From contig JAGXHJ010000036.1 of the NCBI GenBank assembly GCA_024636315.1, positions 1 to 64,000 on the forward strand: a stretch of 64,000 nt of DNA, read 5' to 3'. Positions 45,995 to 55,856 of the stretch are shown here, piece by piece. Origin of the DNA: Methylophaga sp. Lineage in GTDB: Bacteria; Pseudomonadota; Gammaproteobacteria; Nitrosococcales; Methylophagaceae. The notes under the pieces were generated by a model. It was not told the origin of the DNA. It saw only the letters and a list, made by a program, of their open reading frames with translations, and searched no databases. A program made the translations under genes and the position numbers. Every line of letters begins with the position of its first letter. Positions within the stretch are counted from its first letter, which is position 1.

Positions 45995-46852
45995 ATGAAC
46001 GCCATTGTTTTTCTTATTCAATGCCCTGATCAAAAAGGTTTGGTCGCTGGCATAACCAGTTTTTTTGCCGAACGAGATTTTAATATTTTGCATTGCCAAC
46101 AATATACCGACGTTCAAGATGGTCAGTATTTCATGCGGATAAAGTTGGAAGATGATGCACCGTCAGACCGAACATTATTAGAGCAAGAATTTACCGTGTT
46201 TGCTAAGCGCTTGGGGCTAACATGGTCAGTACGCTATTCTGATCAGCCTTACCGCGTTGCCTTGTTGGTAACAAGGGCGTCACATTGTCCTTATGACTTG
46301 TTATTGCGAGAATTGGAAGGTGAATTGAAGTGTGAGATTCCACTGATAATCGCTAATCATAACGATCTTGCCAACATGGCAAAACAATTTGATAAACCTT
46401 TTTATCATCTACCGATTACTAAAGACACCAAAGCGCAACAAGAATCTCAAATAAATGCCTTACTGGATGAATATAAAATTGATTTGATCGTGATGGCGCG
46501 CTACATGCAAATCCTCTCTGAACAGTTCGTCCAGCAACATGCGGGGAGTGTCATTAATATACATCATGGATTTCTACCTGCGTTTCAGGGGGCAAAACCC
46601 TATCATCAAGCTTATGATCGCGGCGTGAAAATAATTGGTGCGACATCTCATTATGCAACAGCAGACTTAGATGAAGGCCCAATAATCGATCAAGGGGTCG
46701 AGCGCGTCATGCACGACAACAGTCCCGAAGACTTAGTGATGATAGGTAAAGATATCGAACGATTAGTATTAGCGCGTGCTGTTAAAGCCCATATTGAACA
46801 TCGAATTATTATCTCCGGTCGTCGGACGATTGTCTTTTCTGAAGGTGCTTAG
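45995..46852 (+). CDS. purU: Formyltetrahydrofolate deformylase
   Basis: Hydrolyses 10-formyl-THF to THF and formate, balancing one-carbon pools and feeding formate to PurT. Length 285 aa. An N-terminal ACT domain (LIQCPDQKGLVAGITSFFAE) binds regulators. The C-terminal formyltransferase-fold domain has VINIHHGFLPAFQGAKPYHQ, ATSHYATADLDEGPIIDQ and the catalytic Asp. The start is ATG 45995 with the usual MNAIVFLIQCPDQ. Confidence 0.95.
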   Translation: MNAIVFLIQCPDQKGLVAGITSFFAERDFNILHCQQYTDVQDGQYFMRIKLEDDAPSDRTLLEQEFTVFAKRLGLTWSVRYSDQPYRVALLVTRASHCPYDLLLRELEGELKCEIPLIIANHNDLANMAKQFDKPFYHLPITKDTKAQQESQINALLDEYKIDLIVMARYMQILSEQFVQQHAGSVINIHHGFLPAFQGAKPYHQAYDRGVKIIGATSHYATADLDEGPIIDQGVERVMHDNSPEDLVMIGKDIERLVLARAVKAHIEHRIIISGRRTIVFSEGA

Positions 46853-46922
46853 TGCCTTCAACGAGCCGCTTATCAATAAGCATCAATATGTTTAATAAAT
46901 TTTAGTGAACCGGAATCATGTT

Positions 46923-47786
46923 ATGAGTACAGAAGGGAATACCTTATCTAGCCAAGCGCAATTACTGGCTGAACCCTTAGAACATTTAATTAATCGTGGT
47001 GGTGTAGAAGTACCTATGTTGCCTGAAGTGGCCAATAAGGCACTTTTATTGGCACAAAATTCAGATTCAGATGCTAGTGAAATGGCCTAACTCATTCAAA
47101 GTGATCAATCATTAGCCGGTCATGTTATGCGGATTGCTAATTCAGCAGCTTATACACCGATGTCTAATTTAGTCTCATTACAACAAGCCATTGCACGCCT
47201 TGGAATGGGTGTTATTAGTGAAATTGCATTAACAGCGGCTATCGGTGCCAAGATGTTTAATACACCTGGCTATGAAACACATATTGCTAGTGTCTGGCGT
47301 CATGCTTTGGCAACATCACTATGGGCAAAAGAAGTGGCACGACATTGTCGAAGTAATGTCGAGGTGGCTTTTCTAGCTGGTCTACTTCATTCCATAGGCC
47401 GACCTGCTATATTGCAGACAATTATTGAATTGGCTAAAAAAGAGCAAGTAGTTCTAACTGCAGAAGATATCCATCAACTGGAAAATACATATTGTCATCG
47501 ACTTAGTGTGGCGGTTGTTAATTTATGGAAAATGCCGACGTTAGTGGTTGAAGCGGTCAGTTCTTATACTGATTACAATAACGCTTTAACGACAAGTGCA
47601 CAGACCGCACAGCTTACTGTTGGTGCTAGATTTGCCACTCATATGTTGACGCCAGAAAAATTAGATAAAGAAACCTTATTTGTACTACCCGCCCTTACGA
47701 CATTGAATCTCTATCAGGATGAGGTGGAAAGTTTATTAAAACAGACGGATACCATTAAAACCCGTTTAGAGGGGTTATCATCATGA
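46923..47786 (+). pseudogene. HDOD-domain protein interrupted by an in-frame TAA
   Basis: Reading from ATG 46923 the frame encodes the start of an HDOD signalling protein (LEHLINRGGVEVPMLPEVAN), stops at TAA 47088-47090 after SEMA, and continues in the same frame without other stops to 47786. The joined product would be about 287 aa: LIQSDQSLAGHVMRIANSAA follows directly, then LQQAIARLGMGVISEIALTA, the HDOD signature. No frameshift is needed, so a single base change from GAA, CAA or similar explains the break, unless it is a sequencing error. A 219-aa product could restart at ATG 47127. The end overlaps sthA by 4 bp. Confidence 0.8.
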
Positions 47787-49177
47787 GTGATGCAGAGTTT
47801 GATTACGATGTGCTTGTTATTGGTAGTGGTCCAGCCGGTCAAAAATCTGCAATTCAAGCAGCTAAAGCCGACCAGCGTGTTGCTATTGTTGAACTTGATA
47901 GTTTATTTGGTGGTGCATGTGTTCATCGCGGCACGATTCCATCAAAAACACTGCGTGAGAATGCGCTTCGTGTAAAAAATATGCGCCAAAATGCTGCTCT
48001 AGCTGATTTTAAGCTGGGTGAAGATACCGAGATGGTGACTTTGATCGATCGTCTGGACGAAGTGCTTAAATCCCATGATAAGTACATGCGCAAGCAAATG
48101 GATCGTAATAAAGTTGAACGGATTCATGGCCGTGCTAGTTTTATTGATAATCAAACAATTAGAATTACTAAGGTCGGTGGTGACACGAGTGATGTGCGTT
48201 CGAAGACAATTATTATCGCCGCTGGCTCTTATCCGCGTACGCCAGATAATATTCCTATCGATCACGAGCATATCTTTGACAGTGATTCAATCTTGTCTAT
48301 GTTGTACTTACCATCGAGCCTCACTGTATTAGGTGGCGGTGTCATTGCCAGTGAATATGCCACCATCTTTCAGGCTTTAGGCGTTAAAGTCACCATGATT
48401 GATCGTTACCCAACCCCGTTGGGTTTTTTAGATAGTGATATGACGGATATTTTTGCCAAAGCCTTTACCAATATGGGTGGTACATGGATGGGTAGCCAAA
48501 ATGTCGAAAAGGTCTATTGGGATGGTATAAGTGAGGTCGTTACTGAGTGTGCTGATGGCACGGTAATCCGTAGTCAGAAATTATTATGTGCGGCAGGTCG
48601 TCTTGCCAATGTTAAAGGCTTACAGCTTGAAAATGCTGGTTTGGCACTAAATGACAAGGGCTTAATCAGTGTTGATGAAAACCTTCGGACTATTGTTGCT
48701 AATATTTATGCTGCTGGTGACGTGATTGGCCCACCTTCATTGGCTTCAGCATCGATGGAGCAAGGGCGTCGTGCCTCGTGTAATGCATTGGGAATAAATA
48801 CCGGCACGATGGGTCAGCTTATTCCTGCCGGTATTTATTCTATCCCTGAGTTGTCCTCAGTAGGCTTGACTGAAAAACAAGCGCGAGAACAATATGGCGA
48901 TGTAATTGTGGGGATAGCCTCGTTTGCAGAAGTTGCTCGCGGCCAGATCTCAGGTAATACTGAAGGAATGTTAAAAATTGTTGCTGATCCACAAGGTAAA
49001 AAAATCCTTGGCGTGATGCTAGTGGGCGAGGGCGCAACCGAAGTAGTCCACATTGGTCATATGGCGATGTTATGTGATGCTGATGTTGATATCTTTGTCG
49101 AAAGCACTTTTAACTTCCCGACCTTGGCAGAAGCATACCGTATCGCGGCTTTAGAAATTTTAGCAAAACGACCCTAG
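47783..49177 (+). CDS. sthA: Soluble pyridine nucleotide transhydrogenase (Si-specific)
   Basis: Cytoplasmic flavoprotein that balances NADPH and NADH. Length 464 aa. The FAD motif GSGPAG is at 14-19. The redox-disulphide motif of the family is broken, C46-VHRG-T51, with Thr in place of the second Cys as in SthA and unlike lipoamide dehydrogenase. The NAD(P) site GGGVIASEYATIFQALG and the C-terminal dimerisation domain follow. Its ATG overlaps the stop of the HDOD pseudogene. Confidence 0.92.
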   Translation: MSDAEFDYDVLVIGSGPAGQKSAIQAAKADQRVAIVELDSLFGGACVHRGTIPSKTLRENALRVKNMRQNAALADFKLGEDTEMVTLIDRLDEVLKSHDKYMRKQMDRNKVERIHGRASFIDNQTIRITKVGGDTSDVRSKTIIIAAGSYPRTPDNIPIDHEHIFDSDSILSMLYLPSSLTVLGGGVIASEYATIFQALGVKVTMIDRYPTPLGFLDSDMTDIFAKAFTNMGGTWMGSQNVEKVYWDGISEVVTECADGTVIRSQKLLCAAGRLANVKGLQLENAGLALNDKGLISVDENLRTIVANIYAAGDVIGPPSLASASMEQGRRASCNALGINTGTMGQLIPAGIYSIPELSSVGLTEKQAREQYGDVIVGIASFAEVARGQISGNTEGMLKIVADPQGKKILGVMLVGEGATEVVHIGHMAMLCDADVDIFVESTFNFPTLAEAYRIAALEILAKRP

Positions 49178-49203
49178 TAATACGTTAGGAGTAAAAAGTA
49201 ATA

Positions 49204-49962
49204 ATGAAAACAATTATGATTACTGGTGCAACATCTGGTTTTGGTGAGGCCACGGCTAGATTATTTGCAAGTTATGGCTGGAAATTGATTCTTACAGGCC
49301 GCCGCCAGCAACGATTGGCGGCGCTACAGTTAGAATTAGGAGGGCCTAAACAAGTACATATTTGTTGTTTCGATATTACGGATCGTAATGCAGTAGAACA
49401 TGCATTTGAGACTTTACCTGACTCATTTTCCAATATTGACGTTTTACTGAATAACGCAGGGCTTGCTCTCGGCTTAGATCCCGCGGATAAGACTGATCTT
49501 GATGATTGGGAGAAAATGGTTGATACCAATATTAAAGGTTTAATGTATTGCACTAGAACAGTGTTGCCAAAGATGAAGCAACAAGGAAGTGGCTATATTA
49601 TTAACATCGGTTCCGTTGCGGGTAATTGGCCCTATCCAGGGGGCAATGTTTATTGTGCGAGTAAAGCTTTTGTAAGGCAGTTTTCATTGGCTATCCGTGC
49701 TGATCTATTGGGTACGGGAATTAGGGTTACTAATATCGAACCAGGCAATGCTGAAACTGAATTTTCGATGGTACGTTTTAAAAATGATGAACAACGCGCT
49801 GAAGGTGTTTATCAACAAACGGTCGCATTAACGGCTCAAGATATCGCTGATACAGTATTTTGGTTAGCAAGTACGCCAGCCCATGTTAATGTCACTACGA
49901 TGGAAATAATGCCCACCGAGCAAGCAACTGGGCCATTGGCTATTTATCGCAAAGAAAAATAA
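49204..49962 (+). CDS. Short-chain dehydrogenase, YdfG-like
   Basis: NADP-type SDR of 252 aa, probably cytoplasmic. The cofactor motif TGATSGFGEATA is at 7-18, NNAG in VLLNNAGLALG, and the catalytic pair in VYCASKAF (Tyr and Lys). It resembles E. coli YdfG, which oxidises 3-hydroxy acids such as L-allo-threonine, including the stretch GTGIRVTNIEPGNAETEFS. It lies 26 bp after sthA and may be co-transcribed; a terminator follows. Confidence 0.88.
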   Translation: MKTIMITGATSGFGEATARLFASYGWKLILTGRRQQRLAALQLELGGPKQVHICCFDITDRNAVEHAFETLPDSFSNIDVLLNNAGLALGLDPADKTDLDDWEKMVDTNIKGLMYCTRTVLPKMKQQGSGYIINIGSVAGNWPYPGGNVYCASKAFVRQFSLAIRADLLGTGIRVTNIEPGNAETEFSMVRFKNDEQRAEGVYQQTVALTAQDIADTVFWLASTPAHVNVTTMEIMPTEQATGPLAIYRKEK

Positions 49963-49970
49963 AGACAAAT

Positions 49971-49997
49971 AAAAAACGCGCTTAAAGCGCGTTTTTT
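49971..49997. terminator. Terminator after the short-chain dehydrogenase gene
   Basis: CGCGCT-taa-AGCGCG flanked by six A and six T, 8 bp after the stop; works in both directions for the convergent DUF4870-like gene. Confidence 0.93.
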
Positions 49998-50022
49998 ATG
50001 TCAGTAAATATGGCGTAACGAG

Positions 50023-50367
50023 TTAAGAGAAAAACCAACTGGTTGGGTTTGGTTGAGCTTGTCCGGCATCTAAATACTTCATGCCTTTAACACAGCGAAT
50101 GACCACCCAAATCACAGCAAAAAAAATGACTAAGTAGCCAATGAAGATCATGGTTAATAAGGCACCGATAAAGAAGTATAAAAAGCCAATCCAAAATGTA
50201 CGAATTTGAAACTGATAATGTGTTTGTAACCATTCTGGAGCATCAGCTTTATTTATATAAGCCATTACAACAGCAATTAAGCCAAGAAAAGGGATGAGGA
50301 TATTGGCTAAAAACAAAATATAAATTAGTTTCGAAGTAGTTTGAGTATTTTCTGAAGCTTCAACCAT
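50023..50367 (-). CDS. DUF4870/Tic20-like small membrane protein
   Basis: Inner-membrane protein of 114 aa with three or four hydrophobic helices (LIYILFLANILIPFLGLIAV, TFWIGFLYFFIGALLTMIFI). The motif AYINKADAPEWLQTHYQFQI and the end VIRCVKGMKYLDAGQAQPNP are shared with proteobacterial DUF4870-related proteins. The role is unknown. It is downstream of the TonB receptor on the same strand, 70 bp apart. Confidence 0.8.
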   Translation of the reverse strand: MVEASENTQTTSKLIYILFLANILIPFLGLIAVVMAYINKADAPEWLQTHYQFQIRTFWIGFLYFFIGALLTMIFIGYLVIFFAVIWVVIRCVKGMKYLDAGQAQPNPTSWFFS

Positions 50368-50437
50368 GTTGTATTCCTTGAAGGTTAATAATTCACCAAT
50401 AATTTAACAAATTTTAGCGTGTCATAACTAATATAAA

Positions 50438-52555
50438 TTAATCGCCAAATTGAAAGCGTAAGCCGGTCATAATAGTTCGACCAGTAATAGGCGCTTCATC
50501 CTTTAAGAAACTTTGATGATGTCGGCCATCTTCATTGAGTAAATTACGGCCTTGGATAAACAGCTCGCCACCTTCAAAGTTATTAGGTCGCCAGAATAAA
50601 TCAAAGGAAAGCAGGTTATAGCCATCAGTTGAATCTTCTGAAATAGCAGTGTTGGTTTGCTTAAATACATGACGGTAATCGATACTCAAGTCCCAGTCCG
50701 CATAAGCAGTATCAATGCCAAAACCTAAACGCGTGGGACTCATTCTAGGTAAGTTATCACCATTTCTTAATTTCGCTGTGACATGATCACCAGACAGTCT
50801 CAAGCTAAGCGGATTAGCCCCTTTTATAATATCCGCGATAGCGGTGAACTCAGCGCCATAGAACTCGGCATCATCTTGCTGATTAAATACTAGTTGGTCG
50901 CCTTCTATCTCTATGCTGTTACCAGAATTATCTTGCGCTGAAGCAAGGTAAATAAAGTCTTTAACCTGATTATAAAAAACAGTGGCATCGTACCTGATTA
51001 AACCGGTATGACGCTCAAAACCTAGCTCAAGATTTGTGTAAGTTTCTTTACCAAGACTGGGATCACCAATTTCAATGGTGCGGGCAGCAGCATGTGAGCC
51101 GAAGGCATATAATTGTTCGGCTGATGGCGCTCGTTGTGAACGGGTTAGACTCAACCTTAAGTGATGTGCCAAACCAACATCTATCAACGTACCAGCAGAT
51201 AAACTAAAAGGGGTAAAACTACGCTCACCCAAATTAGCGTCCTGTATTAATTCCGTACCACTAGGTAGGTCAATATCTCGAGATTCGGTAAGCGATTGTG
51301 GGGATGAATCTATTTGATCGACGCGAGCAGAAAATTCGAGATACCCAAAGTCGGTCAGCCGTTCCTCGAGTAAAAATAAACCATAGCTTTCCGTACTATT
51401 GGGTCTGACATAAAACTCGCCACCATGACCACCCGATATACTTGTAGCAGTAAAGTCACGGTCGTTAAACTGCAAACCGATAACACCTTGCCATAAACCT
51501 ATCGCCTGATGGAGCATCTCCACGCGAATTTCGGATTCATTATTTTCAAAATCAGCCTCGACACCACTATCTGCTAGCCGTCCATTATCAAACTCAAAGC
51601 CCACTTCTTGCTGAGTGTAATTGGTATGGGATAGTTTGAGGCGGACACTGTCGAAGCCTGCAAGAGGGTTGTTCAGTTGACCACGAAAATCTATACGGTC
51701 ATAGTTGGCGAGAATACGCTCTTGTTCCTCTTCACCGATACCTAGCGATACTTCAGGAATGGCATAATCGGTATGCCAAGTACTAAATCCTAAACCGGCA
51801 TAACCCCAATTATCCTTATATAATGCAGTGATAGAAGCTGATTCAGTATCCGTATCACTATTTTGTAAGCGGTCTTTGTCACCTACCGTTTGATGCTTTT
51901 GTTGAAAGCCTTTAATATCAGAATCATCGTTACTTTGGCGATTATAATCGGCACGAATCACTAGATTTTCAGTTAGTGGTAATGCCAAACCGACATTGCC
52001 TTGCCGAGTATTGCCATTAGTGCCATATAGCATTTGTCCTTCGAGAGTCGGGCTGTCAGCAAAGTCAGGATCAAAACGCTTAGTTTTAACGTTAATAACA
52101 CCGCCGGCAGCACCACTTCCATAAAGTAAAGTGGCCGGACCTCTGAAAACTTCAATTTGATCGGCCCGTGCTGAATCAATAGCAATGGCATGATCGGCAC
52201 CTTCTCCGGCAATATCTGCTGTCTTTAAGCCGTCTTCTAACACTTGTACACGCGAACCTTGCAAGCCGCGAACGACAGGTCTCCCTACACCCGGTCCAAA
52301 ATCTGAATTAGCTACGCCGGGTAGACTATCTAAAGTATCGCCCAGTGTTAAAGCTTGCTGCTTGGCTAGATCTTCACCAGCTAACACACTGACTGGTAGA
52401 ATAATTTCATCGGGGCTTCGTTCACCAAGTGGATCAGCGATGACGGTAATACTCGAAAAAGTAATAATTGGTTCAACAGTTTCTTCTGCGTGTGCAAGTG
52501 AGCTTGCAACGTAGGCGGCGCTTAATAGTACAGCTAATTTTGCTTTTTTGATCAT
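50438..52555 (-). CDS. TonB-dependent receptor, ZnuD-like
   Basis: Outer-membrane receptor of 705 aa from ATG 52555; an upstream in-frame start at 52588 would spoil the signal peptide. Signal peptide MIKKAKLAVLLSAAYVASSLAHA, a likely TonB box in SSITVIAD, a plug with VVRGLQGSRVQVLEDGLKTA and VEIFRGPATLLYG-like EVFRGPATLLYGSGAAGG, and a 22-strand barrel ending LRFQFGD. LYAFGSHAAARTIEIGD is typical of ZnuD-type zinc or haem receptors. Zinc is my best guess for the ligand; no Zur box was found. A small His/Cys secreted protein is encoded just upstream. Confidence 0.88.
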   Translation of the reverse strand: MIKKAKLAVLLSAAYVASSLAHAEETVEPIITFSSITVIADPLGERSPDEIILPVSVLAGEDLAKQQALTLGDTLDSLPGVANSDFGPGVGRPVVRGLQGSRVQVLEDGLKTADIAGEGADHAIAIDSARADQIEVFRGPATLLYGSGAAGGVINVKTKRFDPDFADSPTLEGQMLYGTNGNTRQGNVGLALPLTENLVIRADYNRQSNDDSDIKGFQQKHQTVGDKDRLQNSDTDTESASITALYKDNWGYAGLGFSTWHTDYAIPEVSLGIGEEEQERILANYDRIDFRGQLNNPLAGFDSVRLKLSHTNYTQQEVGFEFDNGRLADSGVEADFENNESEIRVEMLHQAIGLWQGVIGLQFNDRDFTATSISGGHGGEFYVRPNSTESYGLFLLEERLTDFGYLEFSARVDQIDSSPQSLTESRDIDLPSGTELIQDANLGERSFTPFSLSAGTLIDVGLAHHLRLSLTRSQRAPSAEQLYAFGSHAAARTIEIGDPSLGKETYTNLELGFERHTGLIRYDATVFYNQVKDFIYLASAQDNSGNSIEIEGDQLVFNQQDDAEFYGAEFTAIADIIKGANPLSLRLSGDHVTAKLRNGDNLPRMSPTRLGFGIDTAYADWDLSIDYRHVFKQTNTAISEDSTDGYNLLSFDLFWRPNNFEGGELFIQGRNLLNEDGRHHQSFLKDEAPITGRTIMTGLRFQFGD

Positions 52556-52631
52556 GATTATTTCCCATAACACAATAAACCGCTCCATCAGAAATAGAGC
52601 AGTTGTATAAAAATATAAATTTTAGAATTGT

Positions 52632-52922
52632 TTAGGAAATAACTGGCGGGGCACGAATCGCATGGTTATCACGTAAGCGTTTTGATACGTACGTGCTAGT
52701 GATAACTGGCTCAGCGGTACTATACTGAGCAGTTAGTTGAGGAAGTATTGATGCGACTAGATCCAGTGAAGGAGTATGACTGATACTCTCAAATCGTTGA
52801 CATTGATCACTGGCAATGTGGAAAGCATGTGAAGCATCATGCCAAATAGCAAATGACTGCATTAACAGCACGAGTGCTGTTAGCAGGTAAAGCCATTGAG
52901 GTTGTTTAATGATGCGATTCAC
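52632..52922 (-). CDS. Small secreted or anchored His/Cys protein (DUF2946-like)
   Basis: 96 aa between dapE and the TonB receptor. A hydrophobic N-terminal helix (LYLLTALVLLMQSFAIW, 11-27) is followed at once by His28, His32, His35 and Cys41, a likely metal-binding cluster, and the end is RAPPVIS. This layout matches DUF2946-type proteins encoded next to metal-related TonB receptors. It starts 14 bp after the dapE stop and is therefore in the dap transcript unless an internal promoter exists. Function unproven. Confidence 0.65.
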   Translation of the reverse strand: MNRIIKQPQWLYLLTALVLLMQSFAIWHDASHAFHIASDQCQRFESISHTPSLDLVASILPQLTAQYSTAEPVITSTYVSKRLRDNHAIRAPPVIS

Positions 52923-52936
52923 GGGGAAGATTTAAT

Positions 52937-54082
<1,146 letters not shown>

Positions 54083-54098
54083 TTAATTCCACATATTA

Positions 54099-54575
54099 TT
54101 ATAAATCTAAGCCAACAGTCAGTAACAGACCTGAAAGACCTAGCATGTGAACATCGACGCCATAGCGACCTGTTTTATAGCCAACGCTGGGAATAAGTGC
54201 TGGCGCGGTACCATAGTTATTGAGCGGTATCTTGTCCTCGTATTTACCACGGTAACCATGAAGTAAACCTGCGGTTAACTTGGTATTAAAACCTTCAAAT
54301 GCTCCGTGGTAGTTCCATTTTTTACCCAAATATAAATATTGAGAAAACTGTCCGAAGGAGTTATCAAATAATGCTAAGCCATATAACCAGTCATTATCTT
54401 TTATTGCTTCTAAACTGATCAAAATTTTAGAACCCTTATAATCATCACTGGCGGTGTAATGGGTATAAGTACCACCTTGCAAATACAGGTGGTCATAGTT
54501 GTACCAGTGTTCCTCTGCTTGAGAGACTAAAGGGCTAAGCAATGCTATATATAAGAAAAATCGAATAATTTTCAT
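54099..54575 (-). CDS. Predicted outer-membrane beta-barrel protein in the dap cluster
   Basis: 158 aa with a signal peptide (MKIIRFFLYIALLSPLVSQA) and alternating beta-type sequence (YLQGGTYTHYTASDDYKGSK, LALFDNSFGQFSQYLYLGKK, TAGLLHGYRGKYEDKIPLNN) ending in Leu. Homologues are often labelled sn-glycerol-3-phosphate transporter, but nothing in it resembles GlpT; a small barrel like PagP/PagL-type enzymes is more plausible. It overlaps the ArsC/Spx-family gene by 4 bp. Function not known. Confidence 0.7.
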   Translation of the reverse strand: MKIIRFFLYIALLSPLVSQAEEHWYNYDHLYLQGGTYTHYTASDDYKGSKILISLEAIKDNDWLYGLALFDNSFGQFSQYLYLGKKWNYHGAFEGFNTKLTAGLLHGYRGKYEDKIPLNNYGTAPALIPSVGYKTGRYGVDVHMLGLSGLLLTVGLDL

Positions 54576-54925
54576 ATTGATCCTTTTAGTAGGAGGGATT
54601 TGTAATGATCTTCATTAAATCCAACCAAAATAGTGTTATTTTTCACTAATACTGGCCGTTTAATAATCGAAGGTGAAGCTAACATCAGTTTTATAGCATT
54701 TTCTCTATTAATGGTATCGCGTTGTATTTGGTCAACTTGTCGCCACGTAGTGCTACGTTTATTGAGCAAGGTTTCCCAGTTAACAGATTGTAACCAAAAT
54801 TGGATTGTTTGTTCATCTATTCCATCATCTCGAACGTCATGGAATTGAAAAGCCACGCCGTTGGCTTCTAACCAACGGCGTGCTTTTTTAACGGTATCGC
54901 AGTTTTTAATGCCGTATAGAATCAT
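54572..54925 (-). CDS. ArsC/Spx-family protein, YffB type
   Basis: Thioredoxin-fold protein of 117 aa. I choose ATG 54925 (MILYGIKNCDTVKKARRWLE); the longer frame to 54982 would read through the palindromic repeat upstream. A single redox Cys (C9) lies in the GIKNCDT motif, as in YffB. The block SPSIIKRPVLVKNNTILVGF is typical of the family. YffB is found beside dapE in many proteobacteria; its substrate is unknown and arsenate reduction is unlikely. Confidence 0.85.
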   Translation of the reverse strand: MILYGIKNCDTVKKARRWLEANGVAFQFHDVRDDGIDEQTIQFWLQSVNWETLLNKRSTTWRQVDQIQRDTINRENAIKLMLASPSIIKRPVLVKNNTILVGFNEDHYKSLLLKGSI

Positions 54926-54938
54926 AAGTTTCTTCTTT

Positions 54939-54986
54939 GTCGGACTGAAGTCCGACCCACCTATATGTAGGTCGAATTTCAATTCG
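54939..54986. repeat. REPIN-like pair of inverted palindromic repeats
   Basis: Two related palindromes stand in inverted orientation between dapD and the ArsC/Spx-family gene: GTCGGACT-ga-AGTCCGAC (54939-54956) and CGAATT-tc-AATTCG (54973-54986). They are joined by ACCTA-tatg-TAGGT (54959-54972). On opposite strands both units read GTRGGTCGRAYTTCARTYCG. This is the layout of REP doublets spread by RAYT transposases. Confidence 0.75.
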
Positions 54987-54991
54987 ATAAA

Positions 54992-55813
54992 TTAAATATC
55001 GCGTAATAATTCGTTAATGCCTACTTTACCGCGTGTTTTAGCATCAACTTGTTTTACGATAACGGCGCAATACAGACTGTAAGTACCACATTTAGACGGT
55101 AAGTTGCCAGATACTACGACAGAGCCAGCAGGGATACGGCCATAAGTAATTTCGCCCGTCATACGGTTGAATATTTTAGTGCTTTGGCCAATGTAAACAC
55201 CCATTGAAATAACCGCACCTTCTTCAACAATTACACCTTCAACTACTTCAGAACGAGCACCGATGAAACAGTTGTCTTCAATGATAGTTGGACCAGCTTG
55301 TAAAGGTTCTAAAACACCACCGATACCTACACCACCAGAAAGGTGAACGTTTTTACCAATTTGAGCACATGAACCGACGGTTGCCCATGTATCTACCATG
55401 GTGCCTGAATCAACATAAGCGCCAATGTTGACGTATGAAGGCATCAAGACAACGCTTGGCGCAATATAAGAACCACGACGGACATTGGCTGGTGGCACAA
55501 CACGGATACCGGCTTTATTGAAATCTTCTTCATTAAAGCTAGCGAATTTAGGTTCGACTTTATCGTAGAAGTTAGTTTCGCCACCATTCATGATTCTGTT
55601 GTCGTTCAAACGGAAAGACAGTAATACGGCTTTTTTTAGCCACTCATTAACAATCCAGTCGCCATTTTGTTTTTCTGCAACGCGCGCTGTACCGTTATCT
55701 AGCATAGCTAATGCTTGGTCTACGGCATTTTTAACGTTTGCTTCAGCATTGGCAGGCGTGATGTCGGCACGGCGTTCAAAGGCTTCTTCAATAATTTGTT
55801 GAATATCGCTCAT
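54992..55813 (-). CDS. dapD: 2,3,4,5-tetrahydropyridine-2,6-dicarboxylate N-succinyltransferase
   Basis: Succinyl-CoA dependent enzyme of the lysine/DAP pathway. Length 273 aa. The helical N-terminal domain ([20 protein letters not shown]) is followed by the hexapeptide-repeat beta-helix ([60 protein letters not shown]). The C-terminus is normal. It is 43 bp downstream of dapC and upstream of the REPIN-like repeat. Confidence 0.97.
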   Translation of the reverse strand: MSDIQQIIEEAFERRADITPANAEANVKNAVDQALAMLDNGTARVAEKQNGDWIVNEWLKKAVLLSFRLNDNRIMNGGETNFYDKVEPKFASFNEEDFNKAGIRVVPPANVRRGSYIAPSVVLMPSYVNIGAYVDSGTMVDTWATVGSCAQIGKNVHLSGGVGIGGVLEPLQAGPTIIEDNCFIGARSEVVEGVIVEEGAVISMGVYIGQSTKIFNRMTGEITYGRIPAGSVVVSGNLPSKCGTYSLYCAVIVKQVDAKTRGKVGINELLRDI

Positions 55814-55856
55814 TTTGTTTCTCCAATTAGGGACGTAGGGGTGTAATAGTCGTCGT

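Noticed and set aside
47783..49177. Dihydrolipoamide dehydrogenase or mercuric reductase instead of SthA
   Set aside because: The second redox Cys is Thr51, as in SthA; no lipoyl or metal-binding extension is present.
52556..52631. Zur box or cobalamin riboswitch ahead of the TonB receptor
   Set aside because: The 76 bp are too short for a B12 riboswitch and show no palindrome of the Zur type.
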